Counted from the first letter of the stretch, positions 37,630 to 47,128 are shown. The stretch is 54,557 nt of DNA from Erythrobacteraceae bacterium CCH12-C2 (GCA_001556995.1 LSKF01000078.1:1-54557), one strand, 5' to 3'. The notes: a model not told the origin generated them from the letters alone. Translations and numbers: made by a program.

Positions 37630-40172
37630 TGGCCGAACAACTCAAGACCGTCGTCGATCGGCTGCTCAGCGGATTGCTGGGTGATGCCGAACACGCCGAC
37701 AAAGCACGCCCGCAGCTCATGGTCGATATGCTCTCCGACTGGCTCCCCTACCGGGTCTATGATCCCGCAACCCGCCTTTACCTCAACGCACGCTCGAAGG
37801 GCTTTGTCCTCTCGGTTACGCCGCTGATCGGAGCCGACGAGCGCACCGGCGAAATCCTGGGACAGTTCTTCTCGGAAGGCCTGCCAGCAGGCGCCTGCCT
37901 TCAGGTACTTCACCTTGCAAGCCCGCGCATCAGCAGGATCATCGCCCCGTGGTTCGCCCCACGCTACATCCAGGGCGGCGTGTACGAGGCAATTGCCCGG
38001 CACCGGGCGCGGCGGCTCTATTCGCTGGTCTGGGAGTCCGGCTCGCCGGATGCGCCCTTCCATGCGCGGCATCACCAGGTCATCGTCTCGGTCGGGGTGC
38101 CGACCTCCAAGTCGGTCAGCAACGAGGATCTCAAGCAGACCCGCGATGGCCTGGTGGCGATGCTCAAGTCGCTCAATCTCGGCGTGGTCGAAGTCGGGCC
38201 GGAAGCGCTCATCGCTGTCATCGATGATCTGACTTCGCCCACCACCGCCCCGCAGGACGATGCGGTGCCCTACAACCCGAACGATTCGATCGCCTCCCAG
38301 GCGATCCGCCACGACATCGAACTGGTGGTGGCTGAAGATCGCATGCGGCTCGTGACCGAGCGTTTCCGTGCCACTGGCAAGGTCAATGACGGCGTGCCCG
38401 AGATCGGGACCGTCTATCCCGATGCCTTCGATGTCCGGCATTTTGCCGTACGCAACATGCCATCGCGCTGGGCCCCGTGGGAATGCGCGCGGCTGATCGG
38501 CGACCTGTTCACCGACAAGCTGCGCTTCCCCTGCCCCGCCGCCACCATGCTGTGTCTCGTCTATCCGGACCAGGAGGCTGCATCGGCGAAGGCCGGATTC
38601 AAGTTCATGCGGACGACCAGCCTCGCCGGAACCCGCAGCGCGCGGTTCCTGCCTCGGATCGGCGAACAGGCCGCCGAGTGGCAGCATGTTCAGGCCGAGC
38701 TGCAGGAAGGCCGCCGTCTCGTGCGGGTCTTCTACGGTGTCACGACCTACTCGCCGCTGGGCCAGGGAGATCGCCACGAACGCGCGATCAAATCGATCTA
38801 CAAGGCGGCGGGCTGGGACCTCACCGACGAGCGCTACCTCCAGATCCAGGGATTGCTCGCCGCGATGCCGCTCACCCTGGCTGACGGGCTCGGCGCCGAT
38901 ATGGAGCGGCTGAAGCGATTCAAGACCGTGTTGTCGACGACCGCAGCCAATATCGCGCCCATGCAGGGCGAGTATCTCGGCAGCGCCCATCCCCACCTGC
39001 TGTTCGTCGGGCGGCGCGGCCAGCCCTTCTTCTGGTCGCCGTTCGAGAACGAGGCCGGCAACCACAATGTCGCGATCTGCGGCAAGTCGGGATCGGGCAA
39101 GTCGGTGCTGCTCCAGGAGATGTGCGCCGCGCTGCGCGGTGCCGGCGCACAGGTGGTCGTGATCGACGATGGCCGCAGCTTCGAGCACTCGGTCAAGCTG
39201 CAGGGCGGCCGCTTTGTCGAGTTCACGATTGCAGCGGGCTTCTGCCTCAACCCGTTCTCGATGATCGATGCGACCCGTGCCGCCGAAGACGAGGACTACC
39301 GCCTCGACTGCTTCGGGATGATCAAGGCCATCGTCGGGCAGATGGCTCGCCACAGCGCGAAGCTGACCGACACCGAGCGCGGATTGATCGACCGGGCGGT
39401 CAACCTCGTCTGGGCGCAGCACGGCGCGGCTGCCACGGTCACGACCGTCGGTGAGATGCTGCCCAGTCTCGGCCATGACACTGCCGCTGACATCGCAACC
39501 GCACTTGCCCCCTACATGGCGGGCGGAACTTACGGCGCCTTCTTCGAAGGCCAGGCAAGCCTCGACCTCGATGCCGACTTCACGGTCTTCGAGATGTCCG
39601 ACCTCGCGAGCCGGGAGGATCTGCGCAGCGTCGTGCTCTCAGCCATCATGTTCATGACCAGCCAGGCCATGACGCGAAGTCCGAGGTCACTGCGCAAGCT
39701 TCTGCTGATCGATGAAGCCTGGTCGATGCTCAAGGGCGGTTCGATGGGTGAATTCGTCGAAACCTACGCCCGCACCTGCCGAAAATATGGGGGCGCGCTG
39801 GCGACCGCTACCCAGTCGCTCAACGACTACTACAAGTCGCACGGGGCTACGGCGGCGCTCGAGAACAGCGACTGGATGCTGATCCTCCAGCAGAAGCCGG
39901 AGACGATCGCCGATTTCAAGGCGAGCAAGCGCCTCGATATGGACGATCGCACCGAGACGCTGATCCGCAGTCTCAAGCGCTCCGGGAGTGACTATTCCGA
40001 GGTGTTCATCAAGGGGCCGGAGACCGAGGCGATCGGGCGGCTCGTGCTCGATGACTATTCGGCAACGCTCTTCTCGAGTTCGCCCCAAACCTTCGCCGCC
40101 ATCGATGCCGAGATCGCGCGCGGGCACCAGCTCGCCGATGCGATCGAGCGCATCGCTCATCCCAACCGCTGA
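37629..40172 (+). CDS. traC: TraC, F-type secretion ATPase (VirB4 family)
   Basis: An 847-residue ATPase, normal length for TraC. Walker A is GKSGSGKS at residues 485-492 and Walker B is LLLIDEAW with Asp695-Glu696; a C-terminal RxxGG-like segment (CRKYGGALATATQSLNDYYK) supports the VirB4 family. The N-terminal third matches the TraC-specific domain. It powers pilus assembly and works with TraL. The ATG at 37629 is preferred over the overlapping GTG at 37626. The next gene starts 29 bp downstream. Confidence 0.93.
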   Translation: MAEQLKTVVDRLLSGLLGDAEHADKARPQLMVDMLSDWLPYRVYDPATRLYLNARSKGFVLSVTPLIGADERTGEILGQFFSEGLPAGACLQVLHLASPRISRIIAPWFAPRYIQGGVYEAIARHRARRLYSLVWESGSPDAPFHARHHQVIVSVGVPTSKSVSNEDLKQTRDGLVAMLKSLNLGVVEVGPEALIAVIDDLTSPTTAPQDDAVPYNPNDSIASQAIRHDIELVVAEDRMRLVTERFRATGKVNDGVPEIGTVYPDAFDVRHFAVRNMPSRWAPWECARLIGDLFTDKLRFPCPAATMLCLVYPDQEAASAKAGFKFMRTTSLAGTRSARFLPRIGEQAAEWQHVQAELQEGRRLVRVFYGVTTYSPLGQGDRHERAIKSIYKAAGWDLTDERYLQIQGLLAAMPLTLADGLGADMERLKRFKTVLSTTAANIAPMQGEYLGSAHPHLLFVGRRGQPFFWSPFENEAGNHNVAICGKSGSGKSVLLQEMCAALRGAGAQVVVIDDGRSFEHSVKLQGGRFVEFTIAAGFCLNPFSMIDATRAAEDEDYRLDCFGMIKAIVGQMARHSAKLTDTERGLIDRAVNLVWAQHGAAATVTTVGEMLPSLGHDTAADIATALAPYMAGGTYGAFFEGQASLDLDADFTVFEMSDLASREDLRSVVLSAIMFMTSQAMTRSPRSLRKLLLIDEAWSMLKGGSMGEFVETYARTCRKYGGALATATQSLNDYYKSHGATAALENSDWMLILQQKPETIADFKASKRLDMDDRTETLIRSLKRSGSDYSEVFIKGPETEAIGRLVLDDYSATLFSSSPQTFAAIDAEIARGHQLADAIERIAHPNR

Positions 40173-40201
40173 CACCCCATCACCAAAGGATACCTAATTC
40201 C

Positions 40202-40594
40202 ATGCCTCTCCAACTCGTCACCCCCTTCGACCGGACTGACCCGTCCGAAGACGAACAGCCCGTCAGCCCGCCGGTGCGGATATTGCGCTCGCGCATGGCC
40301 GACGGCTGCTACATTCTGCTTCGCGGCAGTCTGTTTCTCGGCTCATCCTACCTGATGGCGCTGGGCCTGCCGCTGTTGTTCTTCCTGCTGTTGTCGGGCG
40401 GCAATCCCGATGCCTTCTTCGCCCATGTCGCCAATCTCGGTGACCGCTTCCTGGCGGCCGACCTCGCACGGCGCGTGACATTCCTCGGCCAGTGCAAGAT
40501 CGTTCTGATCGGTCTCGCGACGCTCGTCGTCGTGTGGCGCATGCCGCGCTTCATCCGCGATCTCGACCGCGAACTTTCGGGAGAAAAGCTGTGA
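40202..40594 (+). CDS. Small membrane protein of the transfer operon
   Basis: A 130-residue protein with two hydrophobic segments (SYLMALGLPLLFFLLLSGG and CKIVLIGLATLVVVW) between traC and trbI. It is not a family I can name with certainty. Its place in the operon and the overlapping junction with trbI (GTGA) argue that it belongs to the transfer apparatus. The nearest F-like equivalents at this position are small inner-membrane assembly proteins. Confidence 0.7.
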   Translation: MPLQLVTPFDRTDPSEDEQPVSPPVRILRSRMADGCYILLRGSLFLGSSYLMALGLPLLFFLLLSGGNPDAFFAHVANLGDRFLAADLARRVTFLGQCKIVLIGLATLVVVWRMPRFIRDLDRELSGEKL

Positions 40595-40998
40595 AGAACA
40601 TTCTGGCAACATCGAGCCTGCGGGGGCGGCTTTCAGCGATCAATCTCATCGCTGTCGTGGTCGGCGCTGGCATGGTCGGTCAGGTTCTGTGGGGTGTCTG
40701 GGCGACGGACAAGCTGCTCACCCTGGAAAAACGCGAGGTCGTCACGGTCCAGCTGAGCCGGATCATGGGCGACTTCATCGAAGCCGAAGCGCGTGCCGGT
40801 CGGCCGCCTGAAGAAACCAGACTGCGCGTCCAGGCCTACCTCAAGGCCGTGGAAGCCTCGGTACAGAAGCTCGGCCGCGAAGGCCGGACAGTTCTGGTTG
40901 CCGAAGCAGTGGTCGCCGGGAGCACGCCGGACCTGACCGGGTCTGTGCGTGCCGACGTCGTGCGCCGCATGGGAGCCCTTCCCGATGCTGCCCGCTGA
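40591..40998 (+). CDS. trbI: TrbI-like F-type transfer protein
   Basis: A 135-residue bitopic inner-membrane protein with one N-terminal TM segment (LIAVVVGAGMVGQVLWGVW) followed by QLSRIMGDFIEAEARAGRPP, matching F-type TrbI in size, topology and position between traC and traW. In F, TrbI influences pilus retraction and length. The GTG start at 40591 overlaps the preceding stop. The S26 peptidase gene overlaps its 3' end by 14 bp. Confidence 0.72.
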   Translation: MKNILATSSLRGRLSAINLIAVVVGAGMVGQVLWGVWATDKLLTLEKREVVTVQLSRIMGDFIEAEARAGRPPEETRLRVQAYLKAVEASVQKLGREGRTVLVAEAVVAGSTPDLTGSVRADVVRRMGALPDAAR

Positions 40999-41509
40999 TC
41001 TCTTGATCCGCTCAGCATCGGCGCGCCGGCTCGTGCTTTGGAGCGGGCTCGGCGCCGGGGCACTGGCGCTCTCCTCGCTTGCCGCCTTCGCGCAGGGCCA
41101 TGCGCTCATGATCAATGTGAGCCCCAGCCTGCCCTACTGGGCCATCTGGGTCACGCGAGGGGCACCCGTGCATCGCGGGGACATCATCCTGTTCGAACCG
41201 CCCACCTCGCCTTTGTTGGTCAAGCATTTCGGGGCGAAGCCCAAGCCGTTCGGCAAGCGTGTGAGCGGTGTTCCGGGCGACATCATCACCGAGCAAAACC
41301 GCATCTACTTCGTCAACGGTGAGGCCGTGGCCAAGGCCAAGCTTGAGAGCCGCCTCGGCGAACCGCTGGCGCTTGGACCTACGGGGCGTATGCCGAAAGG
41401 CTGCTACTTCGTCACCAGCGAACACAAGGATGGCTTCGACAGTCGCTATGCCGCGATCGGTTGGATCTGTGGACCGCGCATACTCGGGGTCGGGAGGCCG
41501 ATCCTGTGA
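40985..41509 (+). CDS. TraF-type S26 signal peptidase (pilin maturation candidate)
   Basis: A 174-residue S26-family peptidase with an N-terminal membrane anchor (LVLWSGLGAGALALSSLAAF). The catalytic serine is in INVSPSLPYW and the lysine in FGKRVSGVPGD, with the family box SEHKDGFDSRYAAIGW. In RP4, the TraF peptidase trims and circularises the pilin; related peptidases occur in R27- and R391-type F-like systems. It could process TraA here (inference). The start at 40985 overlaps trbI; the traW GTG overlaps its stop. Confidence 0.88.
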   Translation: MLPADLLIRSASARRLVLWSGLGAGALALSSLAAFAQGHALMINVSPSLPYWAIWVTRGAPVHRGDIILFEPPTSPLLVKHFGAKPKPFGKRVSGVPGDIITEQNRIYFVNGEAVAKAKLESRLGEPLALGPTGRMPKGCYFVTSEHKDGFDSRYAAIGWICGPRILGVGRPIL

Positions 41510-42079
41510 GGCTCCTCACTCTGCCGGTTTGCACCACTGCGCTGGCGCTGGCCATCGCACCACAGGCAATGGCTCGCGATTACGGCCAGCACGGCGCGGT
41601 ATGGCCGGTCATCGAACCGGACCTGCTTCAGCAGATCCATGCCAGGCTCACCCAGCTTGAGAAGACCGGCGAAACGGCCCGTCTCAACGAAGAGCTGAAG
41701 CGGCGGACAATCGCCCGGGTCAACCGGCCAGAGCCGGTCGCGGGCGTTACCGTCGCCTCGGCGCTGCGCAGCTGGCGCTTCGATCCGACGATCACCGCCC
41801 CGCGCGATATTGCCGACGACAAGGGCCGGGTCATCATTGCCGCAGGCACGCGGGTCAATCCTCTGGATACCGTGCCGCTGCGCGCACCCCTCGTCTTTCT
41901 CGATGGGGACGACCCGGCACAGCTCGCCTGGGCCACCCGCCGCTTTGCCAGCACCAAGGCGAAGCTCATCCTCGTAGCCGGTGCGCCGCTCGAACTCATG
42001 AAGGCCCGTCAGCGGCGCTTCTACTTCGATCAGGGCGGCACGCTGGTGAAACACTTCGGCATTCGCGCGGTGCCCGCAT
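41506..42079 (+). CDS. traW: TraW, 3'-truncated by a deletion joining it to traU
   Basis: About 190 residues of TraW: GTG start at 41506, signal peptide ending PQAMA, the family motif RDYGQHGAVWPVIEPDLL, then VIIAAGTRVNPLDTVPL and RFYFDQGGTLVKHFGIRAVPA. After the last block the sequence stops resembling TraW, about 20 residues before the expected C-terminus, and the DNA continues as traU in another frame. The traW frame has no stop here and stays open through the traU remnant into trbC, giving a possible 542-residue fused product ending at 43134. TraW is a periplasmic pilus-assembly protein that partners TrbC. Confidence 0.82.
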
Positions 42080-42373
42080 GTGCAGGCATCGCGGCTCGCG
42101 CTCGCCCGCTTCTCCTACAAGCTCCACCGCGAACTCGTCGCTTGGGGGACGATGGGCAGCAAAGGGCTTTGCGGCAAGTACCTGATGCCGGTGATGCGAA
42201 AGCAGCAGTACCGCTTCCAGGCCACCAATCCCAATCCGCAGACCAAGGGCCGCTATGCCTGCGCGCCCATTGGTGCCTCCACCACCTTCATGTCGGCAGG
42301 CCAGGTCTATCCCGCCATTGGCGAGGACATGGGCTACTTGGTCTGGCGCAAGCGGAATTGCTGTGCGCTATGA
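42077..42373 (+). pseudogene. traU: traU remnant: last ~98 codons only
   Basis: In the frame ending at 42373 the protein reads VQASRLALARFSYKLHREL, then LCGKYLMPVMRKQQYRFQ, ACAPIGASTTF and GEDMGYLVWRKRNCCAL, the conserved C-terminus of TraU. Family members have about 330 residues, so roughly the first 230 are missing. There is no ribosome site; a GTG at 42080 is the first possible start. It overlaps the trbC start by 4 bp (ATGA), the normal intact junction, so the 3' border is original and the 5' border is a deletion point against traW. TraU is essential for DNA transfer in F. Confidence 0.82.
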
Positions 42374-43134
42374 ACAAACTTCCTCATCTTCTTGTCGTCG
42401 CATCGCTTTCCAGCCTTGCTGCTTTGGCTGGCGCCTCGGCGCAGACGGCCGAACCGGACCTCGATCTGGCCGCTATCCGGGCGCGGGCCAGTGCTGGTGC
42501 CCCCGATGCCGACGCGCTGTCTGCCAATGCCCGCGCCAGAGCCGAAGCCCTGGCGCGGGAGGCGAGGACCAGCTCCGACGAGGCCGAGGCGCACGCTCGC
42601 CGCTACATGCGTGAGGCCGCCGCAAACACGAAGCCTGGTGAGGCCAGCACATTCGATTTTGACCGGATGGTGGCCGATGCCGGCGCCATGACCAGCGAAG
42701 GCATGGGCGAGGCGCCGAGATTCATCGCCTTTGCTTCGCTATCGATGCCGCCTGCAGCGCTGCGTGCGATGATCGACGACGTGACCAAGGCTGGCGGTGT
42801 TGTTGCCTTGCGCGGGCTGCCCGGCAACAGCGCCAAGGCTCTCACGGCGGCATTGGCCAAAGTTGCCAAGCCCGGCGAGCAACTGGACGGCATCGGCATC
42901 GACCCGCGACTGTTCCGCGCCTTCGGGATCGAGGCGGTGCCCACCTACGTCGTCACCAGCAGCGACTTCGATCTGTGCGACGGGTTCGACTGCCGGACGC
43001 AAGTTCCGCCGCACGACCGGATGAGCGGCAATGTCAGCGCAGCTTACGCGCTCGAGACCTTCGCGCGCGGCGGCGGCCCCGGCGCTTTGCTCGCCGCCCA
43101 GCACCTCGCCCGTCTTGAAAGGCAGGTTCCATGA
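42370..43134 (+). CDS. trbC: TrbC, F-type pilin assembly protein
   Basis: A 254-residue periplasmic protein with a signal peptide (VVASLSSLAALAGASAQ) and a coiled, Ala/Arg/Glu-rich segment, then the TrbC core: FIAFASLSMPPAALRAMIDD, GGVVALRGLPGNSAKAL, IGIDPRLFRAFGIEAVPTYV. In many systems TrbC partners or fuses with TraW. Here the same frame is also open upstream through the traU remnant into traW, so a fused product is possible, but the ATG at 42370 overlapping the traU stop is the natural start. Confidence 0.87.
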   Translation: MNKLPHLLVVASLSSLAALAGASAQTAEPDLDLAAIRARASAGAPDADALSANARARAEALAREARTSSDEAEAHARRYMREAAANTKPGEASTFDFDRMVADAGAMTSEGMGEAPRFIAFASLSMPPAALRAMIDDVTKAGGVVALRGLPGNSAKALTAALAKVAKPGEQLDGIGIDPRLFRAFGIEAVPTYVVTSSDFDLCDGFDCRTQVPPHDRMSGNVSAAYALETFARGGGPGALLAAQHLARLERQVP

Positions 43135-44858
43135 AACGATCGGTCCTCTCTCTCGCTGGCGTGGGCGCGCTTCTTCTCGCCCTCGCCGGCCCGCTCTACG
43201 CCCAGACCACAACCGATGCTGCCAAGGCCGACGGCAAGGCTTTCGGGCGGGACAAGGCAGCCGCGGCGCAAAGCGCGGCAACGACGAACCCGGATGCAAG
43301 CCGCATTCCCAATTTCGGCGGCACGCCGAGCCAGTCGGGTTACTTCGACGATCCTGACCGGATGAGCCGCGAAGCGGCGAGCCATGCGACGACCAACACT
43401 GGCTACAAGGCCATGCGGGATTCGATGGACCGGCGCGCCCGGTTTGCGCCGCAGGATCTCGACGCAACGATCGCGCGCAGCAATATGATCAGCGATGACC
43501 CGCTCGCCTATACGAGCGGAATGGCCATTGGCGGCGCACAAGGGCGGTGCGTGCCCTTGCCGCCCGCCAGCGGAACCGCGGCGCGCTACATAGCGACCTG
43601 CAATGTCGGCTATACGGCGACACAGGAAACGCGGACCTGCCCCGTGACGTTGACCGCGCGTGTCGAGCAGCGGCAGGTCTACGGCTACTATTGCGTAGGC
43701 GGCAGCGGTGTGGACCCGGCTTCGGTCTACAACTGCAACCGCTACCCCGCGCCGCAATGCACGGTCACGCAGTCCTATCCGATCAACCTGTGCGATCCTT
43801 ACTTCGGGATCTACTGGGGCTGTAACTCGGGCGATCTGAGGGTCGATCTCGTCAGTTGCACGGCGCCGGTCGATGGCGCGACGCCCTACACGGTGACAGG
43901 CGAGAACGTCGTCACGACCACGCGCGATGAAAGCCTGTGCGCTGGTCTTGCGGCTGATACCTCGTGCCAGCAGGACACCGAGACGTGCACGGACAGCGAT
44001 CCGGTGACCCGCATCATCGATGGCATCGCCGTGACGCAGCCGTGCTGGGCGTGGAGCCGCAGTTACAGCTGTGCGCAGTTCACCGAGGCACAGGACTGCC
44101 AGACACTTGAAGCCACTCCAGGCTGCAAGCTGATGCGCGAAGACTGCCTCGCGGGCGAGCCCTGCCGCACCTGGGAGCGGGTCTATGATTGCCCAGTTCC
44201 AGACCAGCCTGCAACGACCGGCCAGTTCATCTGCGACGGTGATGTCTACTGCATCGATGGCTCGTGCGAGACCATCCAGCGCGAGGCTAACGACGACTTC
44301 AAGGACGCGGCCGTCGCCTTGAACGCGATGAACCAGGCGCGCCGCGAATTCGATCCGAACAATCTCACTCTGTTCAAGGGGACCCGAGAAAGCTGCTCGT
44401 CCAAGGTCTTCGGCGTGCTCAACTGCTGCAAGGGCAAGGGCTTCCCGCTTATCCCGGGCATCCAGCTGCTCGTGGCGCTGGGCTGCAGCCGCGAGGAGAT
44501 GCTGCTGCATCAGAAGGATGCGCAGGGTCTGTGCGCCTACGTCGGCACCTATTGCTCGTCCTCGTTCCTTGGCGTGTGCCTGACCAAGCGCAAGGTCTAC
44601 TGCTGCTTTGAATCCAAGCTTTCGCGGATCCTTCAGGAGCAGGGCCGCCAGCAGCTGAACAAGCCCTGGGGCAAGCCGAAGACCGAGCAATGCCAGGGCT
44701 TCACCATCGACGAGTTTGCCCGGCTCGACCTCTCGAAAATGGATTTCAGCGAGGTCTACGCCGAGTTCACCGACGCTGCTCGCCTGCCTGACGAGCTGCA
44801 GGCCACCCAGGACATCCAACAGAAGATCGAGGACTACTATGCCCGCGCCCGCCAGTAA
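43131..44858 (+). CDS. traN: TraN, mating-pair stabilisation outer-membrane protein
   Basis: A 575-residue Cys-rich exported protein; the signal peptide ends LYAQ. Many paired cysteines (TCNVGYTATQETRTC, YYCVGG, CDPYFGIYWGCN, CCKGKGF, YCCFESKLSRILQEQGR) and the C-terminal QCQGFTIDEFARLDLSKMDF are typical of TraN, which recognises recipient-cell surface receptors. Length is slightly below F TraN (602). Its start overlaps the trbC stop and traF overlaps its 3' end by 20 bp. Disulfides probably depend on the DsbC-like protein of the operon. Confidence 0.9.
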   Translation: MKRSVLSLAGVGALLLALAGPLYAQTTTDAAKADGKAFGRDKAAAAQSAATTNPDASRIPNFGGTPSQSGYFDDPDRMSREAASHATTNTGYKAMRDSMDRRARFAPQDLDATIARSNMISDDPLAYTSGMAIGGAQGRCVPLPPASGTAARYIATCNVGYTATQETRTCPVTLTARVEQRQVYGYYCVGGSGVDPASVYNCNRYPAPQCTVTQSYPINLCDPYFGIYWGCNSGDLRVDLVSCTAPVDGATPYTVTGENVVTTTRDESLCAGLAADTSCQQDTETCTDSDPVTRIIDGIAVTQPCWAWSRSYSCAQFTEAQDCQTLEATPGCKLMREDCLAGEPCRTWERVYDCPVPDQPATTGQFICDGDVYCIDGSCETIQREANDDFKDAAVALNAMNQARREFDPNNLTLFKGTRESCSSKVFGVLNCCKGKGFPLIPGIQLLVALGCSREEMLLHQKDAQGLCAYVGTYCSSSFLGVCLTKRKVYCCFESKLSRILQEQGRQQLNKPWGKPKTEQCQGFTIDEFARLDLSKMDFSEVYAEFTDAARLPDELQATQDIQQKIEDYYARARQ

Positions 44859-45690
44859 GGCCGCGTGGTGGCTGCTTGCCGCCTGCGCGATTGCCAATTC
44901 CGTTTGCCAGTTGTCTCCGGCGACCGCCCAGTCGGTGGCAAGCCGGACCGATGCGCCGCCCAGCGCACAATCGGCCGAGCGCCAAGATAGCTTCTATTGC
45001 GAGGAACGGCGGCTCGGATACTGGTTTTACTGCGAGCGGCCCAAGACGCCGGAGCAGAATTCGCCCTCGCCAGCACCTACGTCCAGCGCGACCAGCCAAC
45101 TTGACGCGATCACGGCGACGTTGCGCGAACTGAAGGCCAAGGCGATCCTCGAGCCGACGCCAGCAAATGTGACGGCCTATATTCGGTTCCAGCGCGCCCA
45201 GCTCGACCGGGCATCGCTCTTCAGCGACGTCTGGCAGCGGGCGATCTGGCAGGATCCCGAGCTCGACTACACGCTGCAGCGCCCGGTCTCGACGCTTGGC
45301 AAGCGCCAGTGGCAGGATTCGCGAAGCGCGGAACGCAACGCCGCGATGGCCCAGCTTTCCGAGCGTTACGGGCTCTTCTACTTCTTCGCCCAGAGCTGCG
45401 GCGCTTGCGAAGTCATGTCGCCGATCGTGCAGAGCGTTGCCTCGACCTGGCATATCGCGGTGCGCGCGATTTCGACCGATGGCGGCCCGTCGCGGCATTT
45501 CCCGAACTACACGGTCGAGACCAACCAGCGCAGCCGCATGGGGCTCGAGCCCAAGATCACGCCAGCGGTCGTGCTCTGGGACGCGCAGACCGGCCGCCCC
45601 ATCCCGATCGGCTACGGCGTCATGAGCGCCGACGAGCTGCAGGACCGGATTTACCTCCTCACATCGAAGGAAGCTGGACGTGACTACTAG
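44839..45690 (+). CDS. traF: TraF, thioredoxin-like pilus assembly protein
   Basis: A 283-residue periplasmic protein with a signal peptide, the family block SFYCEERRLGYWFYCERP, TAYIRFQRAQLDRASLFSD, and a thioredoxin-like domain with an intact CxxC (FAQSCGACEVMSPIVQSVAS) and TPAVVLWD. F-type TraF proteins often lack CxxC, so a redox-active version supports disulfide handling of TraN/TraH. The start at 44839 overlaps the traN 3' end; traH overlaps its end by 11 bp. Confidence 0.9.
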   Translation: MPAPASKAAWWLLAACAIANSVCQLSPATAQSVASRTDAPPSAQSAERQDSFYCEERRLGYWFYCERPKTPEQNSPSPAPTSSATSQLDAITATLRELKAKAILEPTPANVTAYIRFQRAQLDRASLFSDVWQRAIWQDPELDYTLQRPVSTLGKRQWQDSRSAERNAAMAQLSERYGLFYFFAQSCGACEVMSPIVQSVASTWHIAVRAISTDGGPSRHFPNYTVETNQRSRMGLEPKITPAVVLWDAQTGRPIPIGYGVMSADELQDRIYLLTSKEAGRDY

Positions 45691-47128
45691 GATGAAAAGA
45701 GCCGTCGCTGCGCTTCTGGCAGCCGCCCTCCCCTTCGCCCTCCCGCTGTCTGGCGCATCGGCCGACGTCGGCAGTTCGATGGACTCGTTTCTGAACGACG
45801 TCGGGGGCGCTGCCAACGTCAACGGACCTACCGCGTTCCAGGGGCAGTCGGCCGGCTATTACAGCCTCGGCAATGTCTGGACGCGGTTCCCGCAGAAGAC
45901 GACCAACATCGCCAATCTGCAGTTGCCGCGCGCTCGCGCCGGTTGCGGCGGTATCGACATCTTTGCGGGGTCCTTCAGCTTCATCAACGCGAGCGAGATC
46001 GTCGCGATGCTGAAGGCAGTCGCGAACAACGCTGTCGGCTTTGCCTTCAGCCTGGCGATCGACACCGTCTGCCCGGAATGCTCGAAGATCATGCAGGAGT
46101 TCAGCCAGAAGGCTCAGCTCATGAACAACCTCAACATCAACTCCTGCGAGATGGCGCAGGGTCTGGTGGGCGGGATCTGGCCGAAGGGCGACCTTGCCGA
46201 CAAGGCGATCTGCGAAGCGATCGGCAACTCCGAAGGGATTTTCACCGACTATGCCGCGGCCAAGCATGGGTGCGGCACCAAGGGGCAGCGATCGAGCACG
46301 ACCGCGCAAGGCTCGGGCAAATACGATGACGTCAATCCGGGCGTTGCGCGAAACTACACCTGGACGATCCTCAAGAAGTCGGCGTTCTTCTCGCCTGGCG
46401 GCCGCTTCGACGAGGAGCTCGCCGAATATGCGATGACGCTGCTGGGCACGATCATCTACGTGCCCCCCAAGGACGATGAGCCGGGCAAGTTCGTGCCGAT
46501 TGTCGGTGAGGCATCGTCCACCCTCGTTACTTCGCTGCTGGATGGCACGACGAAGGGCAATGTCCTCATCTTTGACTGCGACGAGCCGGAGAAGTGCCTC
46601 AACCCGGGCTTCAAGTCGCTGAGCCTGCCGGCATCGAAAGCGCTGCGGCCGCGGGTGGCTGCGCTCATCGGCGGCATGGTTCAGGCCATCCGCGACGACA
46701 CCGCGATCAGCGAGGAGCAGAAGGAACTGCTGCAAGTCGCGTCCATCCCGCTCTACAAGATCCTGACTGTCCAGGCGGCCTATGGCCGGGGCATGCCAAC
46801 CGACGACCGGGAGACCCTGGCCGAGATCGCCAGTGTCGACCTGCTGTTTGCCGTGCTCGACCGGATCGTGAGCGAGGCGGGCCGCTCGATGTCGAGCTTC
46901 ATCGGAGCCGACGAGGCCAAGATCGCGATGTGGCAGAACCAGGTCAATGTCGTGCGTCAGGCGCTCGCTGACCGGCAGGCCAACACGCATCTCAAGGTCA
47001 ATGCGGTGCTGCAGATCATCGAGAAGACGGCGTTCATCGAGAACGTGCTGGCCGCCTCGATGTCGCCCGGAATGGCCGCCTCGCTGGACTGGTCGCGCGG
47101 CGTCCAGAGCCGCGCCCTCACCCACTGA
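45680..47128 (+). CDS. traH: TraH, pilus assembly protein
   Basis: A 482-residue TraH with a signal peptide (VAALLAAALPFALPLSGASA), the family blocks SMDSFLNDVGGAANV, RAGCGGIDIFAGSFSFINAS and SCEMAQGLVGGIWP, and a C-terminal coiled region. The GTG at 45680 follows AAGGAAG by 6 nt; an in-frame ATG at 45692 is the alternative. TraH is required for F pilus assembly and acts with TraF, TraU and TraW at the outer membrane. It is separated from traG by 33 bp. Confidence 0.9.
   Translation: MTTRMKRAVAALLAAALPFALPLSGASADVGSSMDSFLNDVGGAANVNGPTAFQGQSAGYYSLGNVWTRFPQKTTNIANLQLPRARAGCGGIDIFAGSFSFINASEIVAMLKAVANNAVGFAFSLAIDTVCPECSKIMQEFSQKAQLMNNLNINSCEMAQGLVGGIWPKGDLADKAICEAIGNSEGIFTDYAAAKHGCGTKGQRSSTTAQGSGKYDDVNPGVARNYTWTILKKSAFFSPGGRFDEELAEYAMTLLGTIIYVPPKDDEPGKFVPIVGEASSTLVTSLLDGTTKGNVLIFDCDEPEKCLNPGFKSLSLPASKALRPRVAALIGGMVQAIRDDTAISEEQKELLQVASIPLYKILTVQAAYGRGMPTDDRETLAEIASVDLLFAVLDRIVSEAGRSMSSFIGADEAKIAMWQNQVNVVRQALADRQANTHLKVNAVLQIIEKTAFIENVLAASMSPGMAASLDWSRGVQSRALTH

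Noticed and set aside
37326..39476. Long minus-strand open frame opposite traV and traC
   Set aside because: Low-complexity, Arg/Asp/His-rich translation typical of the antisense of high-GC genes; the opposite strand encodes clear TraV and TraC with Walker motifs.
41461..43134. A single natural traW-trbC fusion gene
   Set aside because: The middle third is traU read out of frame, and the intact ATGA junction between traU and trbC shows three separate genes originally; treated as a deletion product, although the fused protein could be made.
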